17,175 nt of DNA from Brachybacterium sp. (GCA_027322375.1 DAHVRS010000302.1:1-17175); one strand, 5' to 3'; shown: positions 1 through 7,784, counted from the stretch's first letter. Notes: generated from the letters alone by a model not told the origin. Program-made: numbers and translations.

Positions 1-101
1 TCGCCGACGAAGCGCGGCCCGCCGAGCCGGGTGCCACCGGTCGCGAGGAGCTCAGCGGTGATGGGCGAGGGCCAGGAGCCGTACGGAAGTGAGGTCACCA
101 T
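1..101 (-). CDS. S9-family peptidase (prolyl oligopeptidase type), N-terminal fragment
   Basis: This is the start of a gene that runs off the left edge; 33 codons are visible. ATG is at 101-99 on the minus strand, and translation stays open to the edge. The peptide begins MVTSLPYGSWPSPITAELLA and continues with TGGTRLGGPRFVGD. The pattern PYGSWPSPIT..L...G.RLG.PR..GD is typical of the first residues of actinobacterial S9 dipeptidyl aminopeptidase/acylaminoacyl-peptidase-like proteins, where it opens the N-terminal beta-propeller. Those enzymes are cytoplasmic serine peptidases with a C-terminal alpha/beta-hydrolase domain, which lies outside the window, so no catalytic residue can be checked. 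No strong Shine-Dalgarno is visible; a CCTGGG stretch precedes the start. The family call rests on recognition of this short motif only. Confidence 0.6.
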   Translation of the reverse strand, partial: MVTSLPYGSWPSPITAELLATGGTRLGGPRFVG

Positions 102-188
102 GGGCCCAGGGTATGTGCCGAGGCGCGGGTGCGCGGGCCGCTCGTCACATCCGTACCAGACCTCCGCGCAGGCGGGAGTGGTCGCCCC

Positions 189-581
189 TCACCGCCCCGT
201 CGGCCGTACGAGCGGGAACAGGATCGTCTCGCGGAACATCGCGAAGTTGAGCGAGAGACGGCCGATCCCGTGCCCGAGCGCCTTCGAGAAGCCGCGCTCG
301 TCACCGCCGTCGCCGCGCCAGTGGGAGGCCGCCTCCTCGAGCGCGGCCTCGTCGCCGATGTCATCGACGGCGAGCCCCGCCTCGGCTTACGCGATCCCGC
401 CCGCCGCTCGGGCACCCATCACGGCGAGGGACAGTCCGGCGTCGCGGGCGCTGCGCCGCCAGGCCTCGATCGCACCTACGCGGCGTGGTTCCTGCTGCGA
501 GGTCTGCCCCTCGGCCCCGGAGCCGGCGAGCGGCCGCACTGGCTGGACGGAGTCGTGGCGCTGGGCTCTCGCAGACGCCAC
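189..581 (-). pseudogene. Decayed DUF2156 / phosphatidylglycerol lysyltransferase C-terminal (LysX/MprF-like) gene remnant
   Basis: One minus-strand frame ending at TGA 191-189 reads as a broken DUF2156 protein. Moving downstream it contains AIEAWRRSARDAGLSLAVMG (about 473-415), an in-frame TAA at 389-387, AEAGLAVDDIGDEAAL (386-339), EEAASHWRGDGGDERGFSKALG (338-273) and IGRLSLNFAMFR (266-231). In intact family members these blocks occur in the same order but are separated: IGDEA is followed by the long FxLxGxxxRxxRQAVxR region before the WRGD..ERGFSMALGR block, and a further stretch of some tens of residues separates that block from V.R.SLNFA.FR. Here the blocks are joined directly, so two internal segments are missing, and the tail after FRE is unlike the family. 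The family transfers amino acids to membrane lipids; this copy cannot make an intact enzyme. The part upstream of about 480 shows no clear conservation, and nothing convincing is seen between 582 and 692. Confidence 0.72.
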
Positions 582-692
582 CGACCCCCACCCCGGACCG
601 GTCGGGTCAGGGGCGGAGGTCGGTGTCAGAGAAGGCGCTGCGCGCAGGCGCGGGCGCAGTGTCCGGCGCCACGGCGAGGCGCGGTTGCCAGC

Positions 693-2129
693 TCAGCGGC
701 CGGCGGCCTCGAGGGCCTCGTCCTCCGCCTGGATCGCCTCGATGCCGTAGTCCTCCGGCTCGGACTCCGGGATCTCCGTGCCGGACAGGGAGGCACCGGC
801 GGTCTCCTTGAGGAAGATCAGCGCGATCATGCCGACCACGCAGCCGATCATCACGTACACGGCCGCGAACTCGAGGAAGCCGGTGGACTCCACGACCGCC
901 TCGTTCAGCGGTGCGGCGGTGCCGCCGAAGATCGAGGTGAACACGTTGTAGGTCACCGCGAAGCCGGCGAAGCGCACATGAGCGGGGAACATCGCCGGGA
1001 AGGTCGCGGAGATGGTGGACAGCTGCGGGATGTACAGCAGGCCGAGGACCGCGAAGCCCAGGACGGCGAGGCCGAAGCTCTGCCCCATCAGCCAGTACAT
1101 CGGCAGGGCCATGACGAACAGGCCCACCATCGAGAACCACCACATCTTCTTGCGGCCCACTCGGTCCGAGAACGCGCCGCAGAAGGGGATCAGCGCCATC
1201 ATCGCGATCTCGCCGATCAGGATCACCATGAGCGACTCGTTCGAGGTGAGGTGGATCTTCGTCTCGAGATAGCCCGGCATGTAGGTGAGCAGGGTGTAGT
1301 TCGCGATGTTCAACGGGATCACGAGGCCCGCCATCACGAGGATCGGCTTCCAGTACTCGACGAGCAGGGCGCGCAGGCCCCCGGTCGCGGACTCCTCCGC
1401 CTCTCCGGCGTCCTCGAGGTCCTGGAAGACCGGGGTCTCCTCGAGGCGGGAGCGCAGGTGCAGGCCGATCAGGCCCAGCGGAGCGGCGATGAAGAAGGGC
1501 AGGCGCCAGGCCCACTCCATCATCGCGGTCTCGCCCAGAGCCAGCTGCAGCACGAGCACCACCACGGTGCCCAGCGCGAAGCCGCCCAGGGTGCCGAACT
1601 CGAGGAAGCTGCCGTACAGGCCACGGCGCTTGTCCGGCGCGTACTCGGCCATGAATGTCGCGGCGCCGCCGTACTCGCCGCCGGTGGAGAAGCCCTGCAC
1701 CATGCGCAGCACGGCCAGCAGGATCGGCGCGAGGATGCCCACCTGCTCATAGGTGGGCAGCACCCCGATGAGGAAGGTCGCCGCGGACATCAGGATGATC
1801 GTCAGGGCGAGGACCTGCTTGCGCCCCAGCCGGTCGCCGAGCGGGCCCCAGACGAAGCCGCCGAAGGGCCGGGCGAGGAAGGAGATCGCGAGGAACGCGT
1901 AGGTCCAGAACAGCCCCTCGGAGCCCGAGGGGAAGAAGTGAGCGGCGATGTAGGTGGCGACCACGGCGTAGGCGCCGTAGTCGTACCACTCGGTGGCGTT
2001 GCCCATCGCGGAGGCTGCGACCGCCTGCCGGATCGTCTGGCGGGGCGGGAGCTCCTCGAAGGGGGTCTCACCGGTGCTCGTGGGAGGTTCGCTCACCGAG
2101 GAGGTGGTGGGGTCAGGGAACGTCGTCAC
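693..2129 (-). CDS. MFS transporter, metabolite:H+ symporter (MHS) family
   Basis: This is a 478-residue integral membrane carrier of the major facilitator superfamily, probably importing an organic acid or an osmolyte such as proline or betaine with protons. The MHS hallmarks are visible: GNATEWYDYGAYA in helix 1 (about 43-55), motif A GPLGDRLGRK after helix 2 (95-104), RMVQGFSTGGEYGGA (142-156), and a second motif A-like GAFSDRVGRKK in the C-terminal half. About 12 hydrophobic segments are present. The acidic C-terminal tail (SEPEDYGIEAIQAEDEALEAAGR region) is not the coiled coil of ProP, so osmosensing is not supported. I chose GTG at 2129 because the frame upstream reads as non-coding and lacks any MHS similarity; the Shine-Dalgarno is weak (GGATGA), so the start is the least certain part. 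It stands alone, divergent from the antiporter operon. The substrate cannot be assigned from sequence. Confidence 0.88.
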   Translation of the reverse strand: MTTFPDPTTSSVSEPPTSTGETPFEELPPRQTIRQAVAASAMGNATEWYDYGAYAVVATYIAAHFFPSGSEGLFWTYAFLAISFLARPFGGFVWGPLGDRLGRKQVLALTIILMSAATFLIGVLPTYEQVGILAPILLAVLRMVQGFSTGGEYGGAATFMAEYAPDKRRGLYGSFLEFGTLGGFALGTVVVLVLQLALGETAMMEWAWRLPFFIAAPLGLIGLHLRSRLEETPVFQDLEDAGEAEESATGGLRALLVEYWKPILVMAGLVIPLNIANYTLLTYMPGYLETKIHLTSNESLMVILIGEIAMMALIPFCGAFSDRVGRKKMWWFSMVGLFVMALPMYWLMGQSFGLAVLGFAVLGLLYIPQLSTISATFPAMFPAHVRFAGFAVTYNVFTSIFGGTAAPLNEAVVESTGFLEFAAVYVMIGCVVGMIALIFLKETAGASLSGTEIPESEPEDYGIEAIQAEDEALEAAGR

Positions 2130-2560
2130 AGACAGGTCATCCGTTCGTACGCGCACGTGCCGCAGCACGCTGTGTCGGCGCTTCCCTCCGGCACGAGCCG
2201 GCCCTGGGCGGCAGGGCCGCGAGGCGGGAAGCGGCCGGTGACAGGAGGCCACCGGTCGGACGAGCGGGAGCGTCCGGCGCGAGCATTCCGCGTGACGCAC
2301 CCCTCGACAAACGCGTGCACGCCATCGACCCTCCGTGCGCTTGACCAGCGCAAATTCCCCATTGTCGGACATTCCTGCTGGTGGGCACGACAAAAAATCT
2401 ATGTCACACCCTCGGTCATTCGGCCCTCCGCAGAGCCCTCTGCGCAGCCCCGTGCGTCGGGTGCTGCCGCCCTCCGACGCGGGGTGCCCGCACCCTCGCA
2501 CGCAGGCCCCCGTCGGCCGCTCCCGAACAGACCCGACCCGGGTCCAGGGGCTCATGAGAC
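2130..2560. other. Long divergent intergenic region, left part
   Basis: I see no convincing gene here; reading frames that cross it lack family similarity. It should hold the promoter and leader of the MHS transporter (minus) and the promoter of the antiporter operon (plus). Two local signals stand out: an unusually AT-rich patch around 2389-2403 (ACAAAAAATCTATG) and a short palindrome TGTCGGACA at 2363-2371. Either could belong to the MHS control region, but no clear -35/-10 pair can be defined. Confidence 0.5.
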
Positions 2561-2561
2561 A

Positions 2562-2622
2562 CTGACCGCGGAGAGCCGGGAAGTCTGGTCGGCACGGGGG
2601 TCCGCCCCCGTTCACCCGTCAG
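2562..2622 (+). ncRNA. Structured 5' leader, riboswitch candidate, of the Na+/H+ antiporter operon
   Basis: Three nested or adjacent helices can be drawn by eye. An outer helix pairs CTGAC (2562-2566) with GTCAG (2618-2622). Inside it GCCG (2575-2578) pairs with CGGC (2590-2593) around the loop GGAAGTCTGGT. Next to it is a strong helix, ACGGGGG (2594-2600) with CCCCCGT (2605-2611), closed by a UNCG-type TCCG tetraloop. The three-way arrangement sits about 160 bases upstream of the first antiporter gene on the same strand. Known Na+ (DUF1646) and Li+ (nhaA-I, nhaA-II) riboswitch classes precede this kind of gene in other bacteria. I cannot place this sequence in one of those classes by eye. 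The function is inferred from structure plus position only; covariation would decide. Confidence 0.42.
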
Positions 2623-2779
2623 CGATGCCGAGAAGGGGCCAGTATGGTTCTCCAGTCCCCCACCCCGTACGCCGGTGTGCGGAACGCTCCCTCCTCCGCG
2701 CGGCTCCCCCGCTCCCGGGCGCGGCGCAGGAACGCGAACGCTCCGCACCTGCCCCGTCCCGAAGGCGATGTGAGAGCCG

Positions 2780-4213
2780 ATGGACTTCCCCGCCTGGACA
2801 CTCATCCCGTTCGTGCTGATGCTCCTCGGGATCGCGGTGTTCCCGCTGGTCCCGCGGATCGCGCACGTCTGGGAGCGTCCGCGCAACCAGCTGATCTACG
2901 CGCTGATCCTCGGTATGCCGGTCGCGATCGGGCTGCTGATCACCTCGCAGCCCACGCTCCTGGCCGATGCGCTCATCGAGTACGTGCAGTTCATCGTGCT
3001 GCTGCTGGCCCTGTTCACCGTCTCCGGAGCGATCGTGCTGCGCGGCGACCTCGCCGCGACGCCCCGCACGAACACGGCGTTCCTCGCGGTCGGCGGACTG
3101 CTGGCGAGCTTCATCGGCACCACGGGCGCAGCGATGCTGCTCATCCGGCCGATCCTCGCCACCAACGCGCAGCGCCGCTATCGCGCGCACACCGTCGTGT
3201 TCACGATCTTCGTGGTCGCGAACTGCGGCGGCCTGCTCACCCCGCTGGGCGACCCGCCCCTGTTCCTGGGCATGCTGCGCGGAGTGCCCTTCACCTGGAC
3301 CTTCCATCTCATCCCCGAGTGGCTGTTCGTCAACGCCCTGCTGCTGCTGACCTACTGGGCGCTGGACCGTCGCTTCCACGCCCGCGAGGACGCCGCCGCA
3401 CTCACCCGCGACACCACCGAGCGTCAGCCCCTGCGCCTGGGCGGCGCGGCGAACCTGGCCTGGTTCGCGCTGATCATCCTGGCCGTCGCGAAGATCCCCT
3501 CGCTGGACGCGCACGCCGTGGCGAGCGGGCACATCGAGGGACTGAACTGGGTGCCCTGGCGCGAGATCGTCATGCTGATCGCGGCGGGCGGCTCCCTGCT
3601 CACCGGCTCCAAGAAGATCCGCTGGGAGGAGAACCAGTTCGCCTGGGCACCGATCCAGGAGGTCGGGGCCCTGTTCATCGGCATCTTCGTCACGATGGTC
3701 CCTGCGCTGCAGGTGCTGCGTGCGGCCGCGCCGAGCTTCCCGCTGAACGAGATCACGCTGTTCGTCTTCACCGGCGGGCTCTCCTCCGTGCTGGACAACG
3801 CCCCCACCTACGTCACCTTCTTCGAGATGGCCACGCAGATCCCCGGCGAGCCGCGGGTCGCGAACGTGCCCGAGGCGCTGCTGGTCTCGATCTCGCTGGG
3901 CGCCGTGCTGTGCGGGGCGATGACCTACATCGGCAACGGCCCGAACTTCATGGTGAAGTCCGTGGCGGAGGACGGCGGCGTGAAGATGCCGAGCTTCGTG
4001 GGCTACATCCGCGCGGCCTTCCAGTACCTCGCCCCGATTCTGCTGGCCATGGTGCTGCTGTTCATCGCCGACCCGTGGTGGGCGAAGGCGCTGGGTGCCC
4101 TGACCGTCCTTGTGCTGCTGTGGCGCGTGCTGAGGCTGGCCACCTCGCCGCCGCCGCAGGTCCTGGGCCGCGGCACCCGCCGAACCGCCCCGGAGGCCCC
4201 CGCCGAGGATTGA
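2780..4213 (+). CDS. Sodium:proton antiporter, CitMHS_2 / NhaD-like (ion transporter superfamily)
   Basis: This 477-residue polytopic membrane protein has about 12 hydrophobic segments and belongs to the ion-transporter superfamily that includes NhaD and CitMHS carriers. Visible signature stretches are SFIGTTGAAMLLIRP (110-124), NCGGLLTPLGDPPLFLG (148-164), SSVLDNAPTYVTFFE (335-349) and TYIGNGPNFMVKSVAE (382-397). The two GTTGAA/GNGPNF-type hairpins and the DNAPT segment correspond to the paired re-entrant motifs of this superfamily. Members annotated this way exchange cytoplasmic Na+ for external H+, although some relatives carry organic acids. The start is ATG at 2780, the first start codon after an in-frame TGA at 2771-2773; its ribosome binding site is weak (GAAGG 14 bases upstream). 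It is followed 58 bases later by nhaA with no terminator between them, which supports an operon devoted to cation export. Substrate assignment rests mainly on that linkage. Confidence 0.85.
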   Translation: MDFPAWTLIPFVLMLLGIAVFPLVPRIAHVWERPRNQLIYALILGMPVAIGLLITSQPTLLADALIEYVQFIVLLLALFTVSGAIVLRGDLAATPRTNTAFLAVGGLLASFIGTTGAAMLLIRPILATNAQRRYRAHTVVFTIFVVANCGGLLTPLGDPPLFLGMLRGVPFTWTFHLIPEWLFVNALLLLTYWALDRRFHAREDAAALTRDTTERQPLRLGGAANLAWFALIILAVAKIPSLDAHAVASGHIEGLNWVPWREIVMLIAAGGSLLTGSKKIRWEENQFAWAPIQEVGALFIGIFVTMVPALQVLRAAAPSFPLNEITLFVFTGGLSSVLDNAPTYVTFFEMATQIPGEPRVANVPEALLVSISLGAVLCGAMTYIGNGPNFMVKSVAEDGGVKMPSFVGYIRAAFQYLAPILLAMVLLFIADPWWAKALGALTVLVLLWRVLRLATSPPPQVLGRGTRRTAPEAPAED

Positions 4214-4271
4214 GCGCCGACAGCGGGGCCGCGGCGCGCACCATCGACCCCGACCTGCAGGAGATTCGTTC

Positions 4272-5594
4272 ATGAGCACCCCCACCGATGCCGTGCGCGA
4301 GCACGGCACCTTCCGCACCCGCCACCCCCTCGAGGAGTGGGTGACCAGGGCGATCCCCGGGGGCGCCCTGCTGCTGATCGCGACCGTGCTCGCGCTGACC
4401 CTGTCCAACTCCCCGCTCGCCGAGTCCTACTTCGCTCTGCGCGACGCGAAGGTCGGGTTCGACCTCGGCCCGCTGTCACTCGACCTCTCTATCGGGCACT
4501 GGGCCTCCGACGGGCTGCTGGCGGTGTTCTTCTTCCTCGCCGGACTCGAGCTCAAGCAGGAGTTCGTGGTCGGTGACCTGCGCTCCCCCGCCAAGGCGCT
4601 CGTCCCGATCGCCGCGGCCTTCGGCGGTGTCGCCGTCCCGGCAGTGCTGTACACGGTGGTGAATCTCGGCGGTGAGCCGGGTGCGGGCGCCGGCTGGGCG
4701 ATCCCCGCCGCGACCGACATCGCCTTCGCGATCGCGATCCTGGCCCTGCTCGGCTCGAGCCTCCCGCCCGCGCTGCGCACCTTCCTGCTGACCCTCGCGA
4801 TCGTGGATGACCTCATCGCGATCACGATCATCGCGGTCTTCTACACCTCCGACCTGCGGCTGGGGATTCTCGCTCTCGCGCTCGTGCCGATGGCCGCGTT
4901 CTGGTGGCTGACCAACCACCGCGAGGCCTGGTTCAAGAAGCACTACTGGACGGCGTGGGTGCTGCTGCTCCCGCTCGCGCTGCTGACCTGGACGCTGTTC
5001 CTGAACTCCGGCGTGCACGCGACGATCGCGGGCGTGGTCCTCGCCTTCCTCGTCCCCACCCGCGGGATCTCCGAGTACGGGAAGCAGCACTCCCTCTCCC
5101 ACACCTTCGAGCACCGGCTGCGGCCCTTCTCGAGCGCGATCGCGGTGCCGGTCTTCGCGTTCTTCAGCGCCGGCGTCGCCGTGGGCGGGATGAGCGGGCT
5201 GGTGGAGTCCTGGCAGTCCACCGTCGCGCTCGGCATCGTGATGGGCCTGGTGGCGGGCAAGATCGTCGGCATCGTGGGCACCTCGTTCCTGCTCACCCGC
5301 TTCACCAGCGCCACCCTGGATTCGAGCCTGCGCTGGGTGGACATGGTGGGGATGTCGGCCGTCGCCGGGATCGGGTTCACCGTCTCCCTGCTCGTGTCCG
5401 AGCTGAGCTTCCCGATGGGCGATCCGATGTACGACCAGGCGAAGGTCGGTGTGCTCACCGCCTCCGCTCTCGCCGCCGTGCTCGGCGCCGTGTTCCTGCT
5501 GCCCCGCAACCGCCACTACGCGCGGAGCGCGCGCGAGCAGGGCACCGCGCCCGACGGGTACGACCGCGGCGCCGACTGGGGCGCCGACGGCTGA
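4272..5594 (+). CDS. nhaA: Na+/H+ antiporter NhaA
   Basis: This 440-residue inner-membrane antiporter exports Na+ (or Li+) in exchange for protons and helps control internal pH. The diagnostic segments are present: LAVFFFLAGLELKQEFVVGDL (about 83-103), WAIPAATDIAFAIAILALLG (142-161) with Asp149, and LTLAIVDDLIAITIIA (174-189) with the ion-binding pair Asp179-Asp180. These match Asp133 and Asp163-Asp164 of E. coli NhaA. Lys330 in MGLVAGKIVGIVG matches the conserved Lys300. AGIGFTVSLLVSELSF is the usual conserved C-terminal segment. The length is slightly above the enterobacterial 388, through an N-terminal extension and a hydrophilic C-terminus. ATG at 4272 follows AGGAG with about 8 bases spacing. 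It is the second gene of the antiporter operon and is followed by a 38-bp palindrome. Confidence 0.97.
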   Translation: MSTPTDAVREHGTFRTRHPLEEWVTRAIPGGALLLIATVLALTLSNSPLAESYFALRDAKVGFDLGPLSLDLSIGHWASDGLLAVFFFLAGLELKQEFVVGDLRSPAKALVPIAAAFGGVAVPAVLYTVVNLGGEPGAGAGWAIPAATDIAFAIAILALLGSSLPPALRTFLLTLAIVDDLIAITIIAVFYTSDLRLGILALALVPMAAFWWLTNHREAWFKKHYWTAWVLLLPLALLTWTLFLNSGVHATIAGVVLAFLVPTRGISEYGKQHSLSHTFEHRLRPFSSAIAVPVFAFFSAGVAVGGMSGLVESWQSTVALGIVMGLVAGKIVGIVGTSFLLTRFTSATLDSSLRWVDMVGMSAVAGIGFTVSLLVSELSFPMGDPMYDQAKVGVLTASALAAVLGAVFLLPRNRHYARSAREQGTAPDGYDRGADWGADG

Positions 5595-5615
5595 GCTGGC
5601 TGCGCGGCTGAACAT

Positions 5616-5653
5616 GCTGCGCGGCCGACGGGGATCCCCGTCGGCCGCGCAGC
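5616..5653 (+). terminator. 38-bp perfect palindrome after nhaA
   Basis: The sequence 5616-5653 is identical to its own reverse complement over all 38 bases, with core ACGGGGATCCCCGT. It begins 21 bases after the nhaA stop. As RNA it would form a long GC-rich hairpin; no U-tract follows, as is common in actinobacterial terminators. It probably ends the antiporter transcript and may also stop antisense transcription from the convergent side. A DNA-level role for a perfect palindrome is not excluded. Confidence 0.75.
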
Positions 5654-5676
5654 CGTCGGCCCTGGCCCCGAACGAC

Positions 5677-5710
5677 GGACGACCCCGCAGCGTGCGCTGC
5701 GGGGTCGTCC
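5677..5710 (-). terminator. Hairpin terminator of the phoX-like gene
   Basis: A 15-bp perfect stem pairs GGACGACCCCGCAGC (5677-5691) with its complement at 5696-5710 around the loop GTGC. It lies 19 bases past the phosphatase stop codon on the minus strand. With the neighbouring 38-bp palindrome, the convergent junction carries one hairpin per gene. Confidence 0.75.
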
Positions 5711-5729
5711 TGTGCCTGAAGGCCTGAGG

Positions 5730-7784
5730 TCAGTTCTTGCCCTTGGTGGGCAGGACCTGCACGACCGTCGGCTTCGGGCCGCGGCCGTCGAAGTCCGGGA
5801 AGTAGGAGGTGTGCGCGCCCCACTCGCCGTCCTCGCCCGGGTGCTGCACCGAGACGAAGGCGCTGCGGTCCTCGTCGCGAATGATCGGGCCGCAGGTCTC
5901 CGCGTCCACGGGGACGGAGAGGAACTGCTCGACGCGGCCGCGCTCGTCACCGTCGAGGGTGACGCGGAAGAGGCCGTCGTTGTAGCCGATGCCGGAGGGG
6001 GCGCCGTCGGTGGAGATCCACAGATTCCCCACCGCGTCGAAGGCGAGGTTGTCCGGGCAGGAGATCGGGGAGACCTGGTCCACCGGGAAGCCGGAGAAGT
6101 AGGTCTGATCGCCCTGCGCGGGGTCGCCGCACACCATCAGCAGGTTCCACGCGAAGGTGGTCGAGGTCTGGTCGCCCTGCTCGTCGATCTCGACGATGTG
6201 GCCGTCGCGGTTCTGGGTGCGGGGGTTGGCCTCGTCCGCGCCGACCCTGCCGGCGGTGCCGCGATCGGAGTTGTTCGTGCAGGCCACGTACACGCGGCGG
6301 GAGTGCAGCGAGGGCTCCACGTCCTCGCAGCGGTCCATCTTCGTGGGGCCGACGGCATCCGCGGCGAGGCGGGTGTGCACCAGGACCTCCTCGACCGTGA
6401 AGCCGGGGACCTGGGACTGACCGTCCACGACCAGCGGCAGCCACTCGCCGGTGCCGTCGAAGGCGCCGTCGGCGGGGAGCTGGCCCGAGCCGTCGATCTC
6501 CGCGGCCGGGGAGTTGCCGGTGAAGCGGGCGACGTAAAGATCGCCGTTCTCCAGCAGGGTCATGTTGTGGGCGCGGTCGCCCTCGACGTAGTGGTCGCGG
6601 GAGACGAACTTGTACAGGTAGTCGAACTTCTCGTCATCCCCGGAGTAGGCGACCGCGCGGCCGTCCTCGGCGATGATGATGTTCGCGCCCTCGTGCTTGA
6701 AGCGGCCCAGCGCCGTGTGCTTCCGCGGGGTGGAGGTGGGGTCGAAGGGGTCGACCTCGACGATGTAGCCGAAGCGGTTGACCTCGTTCTCGTACCCCTC
6801 GTTGCGGGCGTCGTAGCGGTCGTAGGCGTTCTCCCAGCCGCGGGCGGTGGCCGCATCGCGCAGGCCGTAGCGCTTCTCCGCCGCGGAGGTGCCGGCGGAG
6901 CGGAAGTAGCCGTGGAAGTTCTCCTCGCCGGAGACGAGGGTGCCCCACGGGGTCAGGCCGCCCGCGCAGTTGCCGAGCGTGCCCAGCACCGTGCGGCCCT
7001 CGGGGTCCTCCACGGTCTTCACCAGGTCGGAGCCGGCGGCGGGGCCCGTGAGGGTGAACTCGTCATCCAGCAGGATGCGGCGGTTCAGCGCGCCGCCGCG
7101 CACGTAGGCGTAGGGGAAGTTCTTGTTCTTCCGCTCGAGCTCGACCACGGTCAGACCGTGCGCGGCGCGGCCGATCTCGAGCGCCTGCTCCGCGTCGGTC
7201 GTGGCCGGGAGCATGATGTTCTCGTTCGTGTACTCGTGGTTCACGAACATCACCGCGCGCTTGCCGGCGGTGCCCGGGATCTCCTGGATCTCGGTGTAGT
7301 CGTTGTTGTAGCCGAACTGGCGCTTCTGCGCCTCTGCGCTCTGCGCGTCCCAGTCGAACTCGGGCGCGTCCTCGAACAGCGGGTCGCCCCAGCGGATCAC
7401 GGGGTGCCAGGCGAAGCCCTCCGGGACGGTGAACTCATCGACCGTGGCGGGGACCGGGGCGATCGCGGTGAACTCGAGCTTCGAGCCGTTCGGGGCCTTG
7501 GTGCCCTTGCCCTTGCCCTTCCCGTTGTCGCTGCCCTTGCCCTTGCCGGGAGCGGCGAGGGCGCCCTGGGTGCCGGCGAGGCCGATCGCGAGCGCGGCCG
7601 TGGAGCCGCCGAGCACTGTGCGGCGGGACAGGGCGCTCGAGGCGATGTCGCGGAATGTGGGGTTGTGCGTGGTGTTGCACTCGCCGAAGGCGCACTGGCT
7701 GGCGCACTTGAGCTGGCAGGTGACGGCAGAGCGCTTGCCGCGCACCGAGTCCTTCATGAGCAGGGTGAGGTCCAGCAGAGCCAT
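5730..7784 (-). CDS. PhoX-type phosphatase (DUF839), Tat-exported
   Basis: This is a 684-residue predicted extracytoplasmic phosphatase. PhoX enzymes are Fe/Ca-dependent beta-propeller phosphomonoesterases that release phosphate from organic esters. Seen in order: a Cys-rich N-terminus (Cys23, 27, 31, 36), a twin-arginine motif SRRTVL (53-58), a hydrophobic core ending GALAA (74-78), a Lys/Gly-rich linker (80-95), then the propeller. It has VNHEYTNENIML (181-192), GNCAGGLTPWGTLVSGEEN (271-289), whose Cys273 and Glu287/288 fit PhoX metal-site residues, FKHEGANII, and PDNLAFDAVGNLWIS near the C-terminus. ATG at 7784 has AAGGA nine bases upstream; an upstream ATG at 7868 adds residues with no similarity, and an internal ATG at 7757 lacks a good ribosome binding site. 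A PHO-box-like repeat lies about 90 bases upstream. An esterase or other DUF839 activity remains possible. Confidence 0.9.
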   Translation of the reverse strand: MALLDLTLLMKDSVRGKRSAVTCQLKCASQCAFGECNTTHNPTFRDIASSALSRRTVLGGSTAALAIGLAGTQGALAAPGKGKGSDNGKGKGKGTKAPNGSKLEFTAIAPVPATVDEFTVPEGFAWHPVIRWGDPLFEDAPEFDWDAQSAEAQKRQFGYNNDYTEIQEIPGTAGKRAVMFVNHEYTNENIMLPATTDAEQALEIGRAAHGLTVVELERKNKNFPYAYVRGGALNRRILLDDEFTLTGPAAGSDLVKTVEDPEGRTVLGTLGNCAGGLTPWGTLVSGEENFHGYFRSAGTSAAEKRYGLRDAATARGWENAYDRYDARNEGYENEVNRFGYIVEVDPFDPTSTPRKHTALGRFKHEGANIIIAEDGRAVAYSGDDEKFDYLYKFVSRDHYVEGDRAHNMTLLENGDLYVARFTGNSPAAEIDGSGQLPADGAFDGTGEWLPLVVDGQSQVPGFTVEEVLVHTRLAADAVGPTKMDRCEDVEPSLHSRRVYVACTNNSDRGTAGRVGADEANPRTQNRDGHIVEIDEQGDQTSTTFAWNLLMVCGDPAQGDQTYFSGFPVDQVSPISCPDNLAFDAVGNLWISTDGAPSGIGYNDGLFRVTLDGDERGRVEQFLSVPVDAETCGPIIRDEDRSAFVSVQHPGEDGEWGAHTSYFPDFDGRGPKPTVVQVLPTKGKN

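Noticed and set aside
2341..2369. TTGACC as a -35 box in the divergent intergenic region
   Set aside because: No -10-like hexamer lies 16-19 bases downstream on the plus strand.
129..2819. An 896-codon plus-strand open frame across the pseudogene and MHS transporter
   Set aside because: It is rich in His/Arg/Gly/Asp with no hydrophobic or domain pattern and lies opposite a clear MFS gene; long antisense frames are expected at this GC content.
2644..4275. A plus-strand frame from ATG 2644 as the real antiporter gene
   Set aside because: It has a good ribosome binding site, but the frame is Arg/Pro-rich and lacks hydrophobic segments; the frame starting at 2780 encodes the carrier motifs.
2612..4408. 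A 598-codon minus-strand open frame opposite the antiporter genes
   Set aside because: Gln/Arg/Asp/His-rich shadow of two membrane protein genes; it spans the gene junction without any domain.
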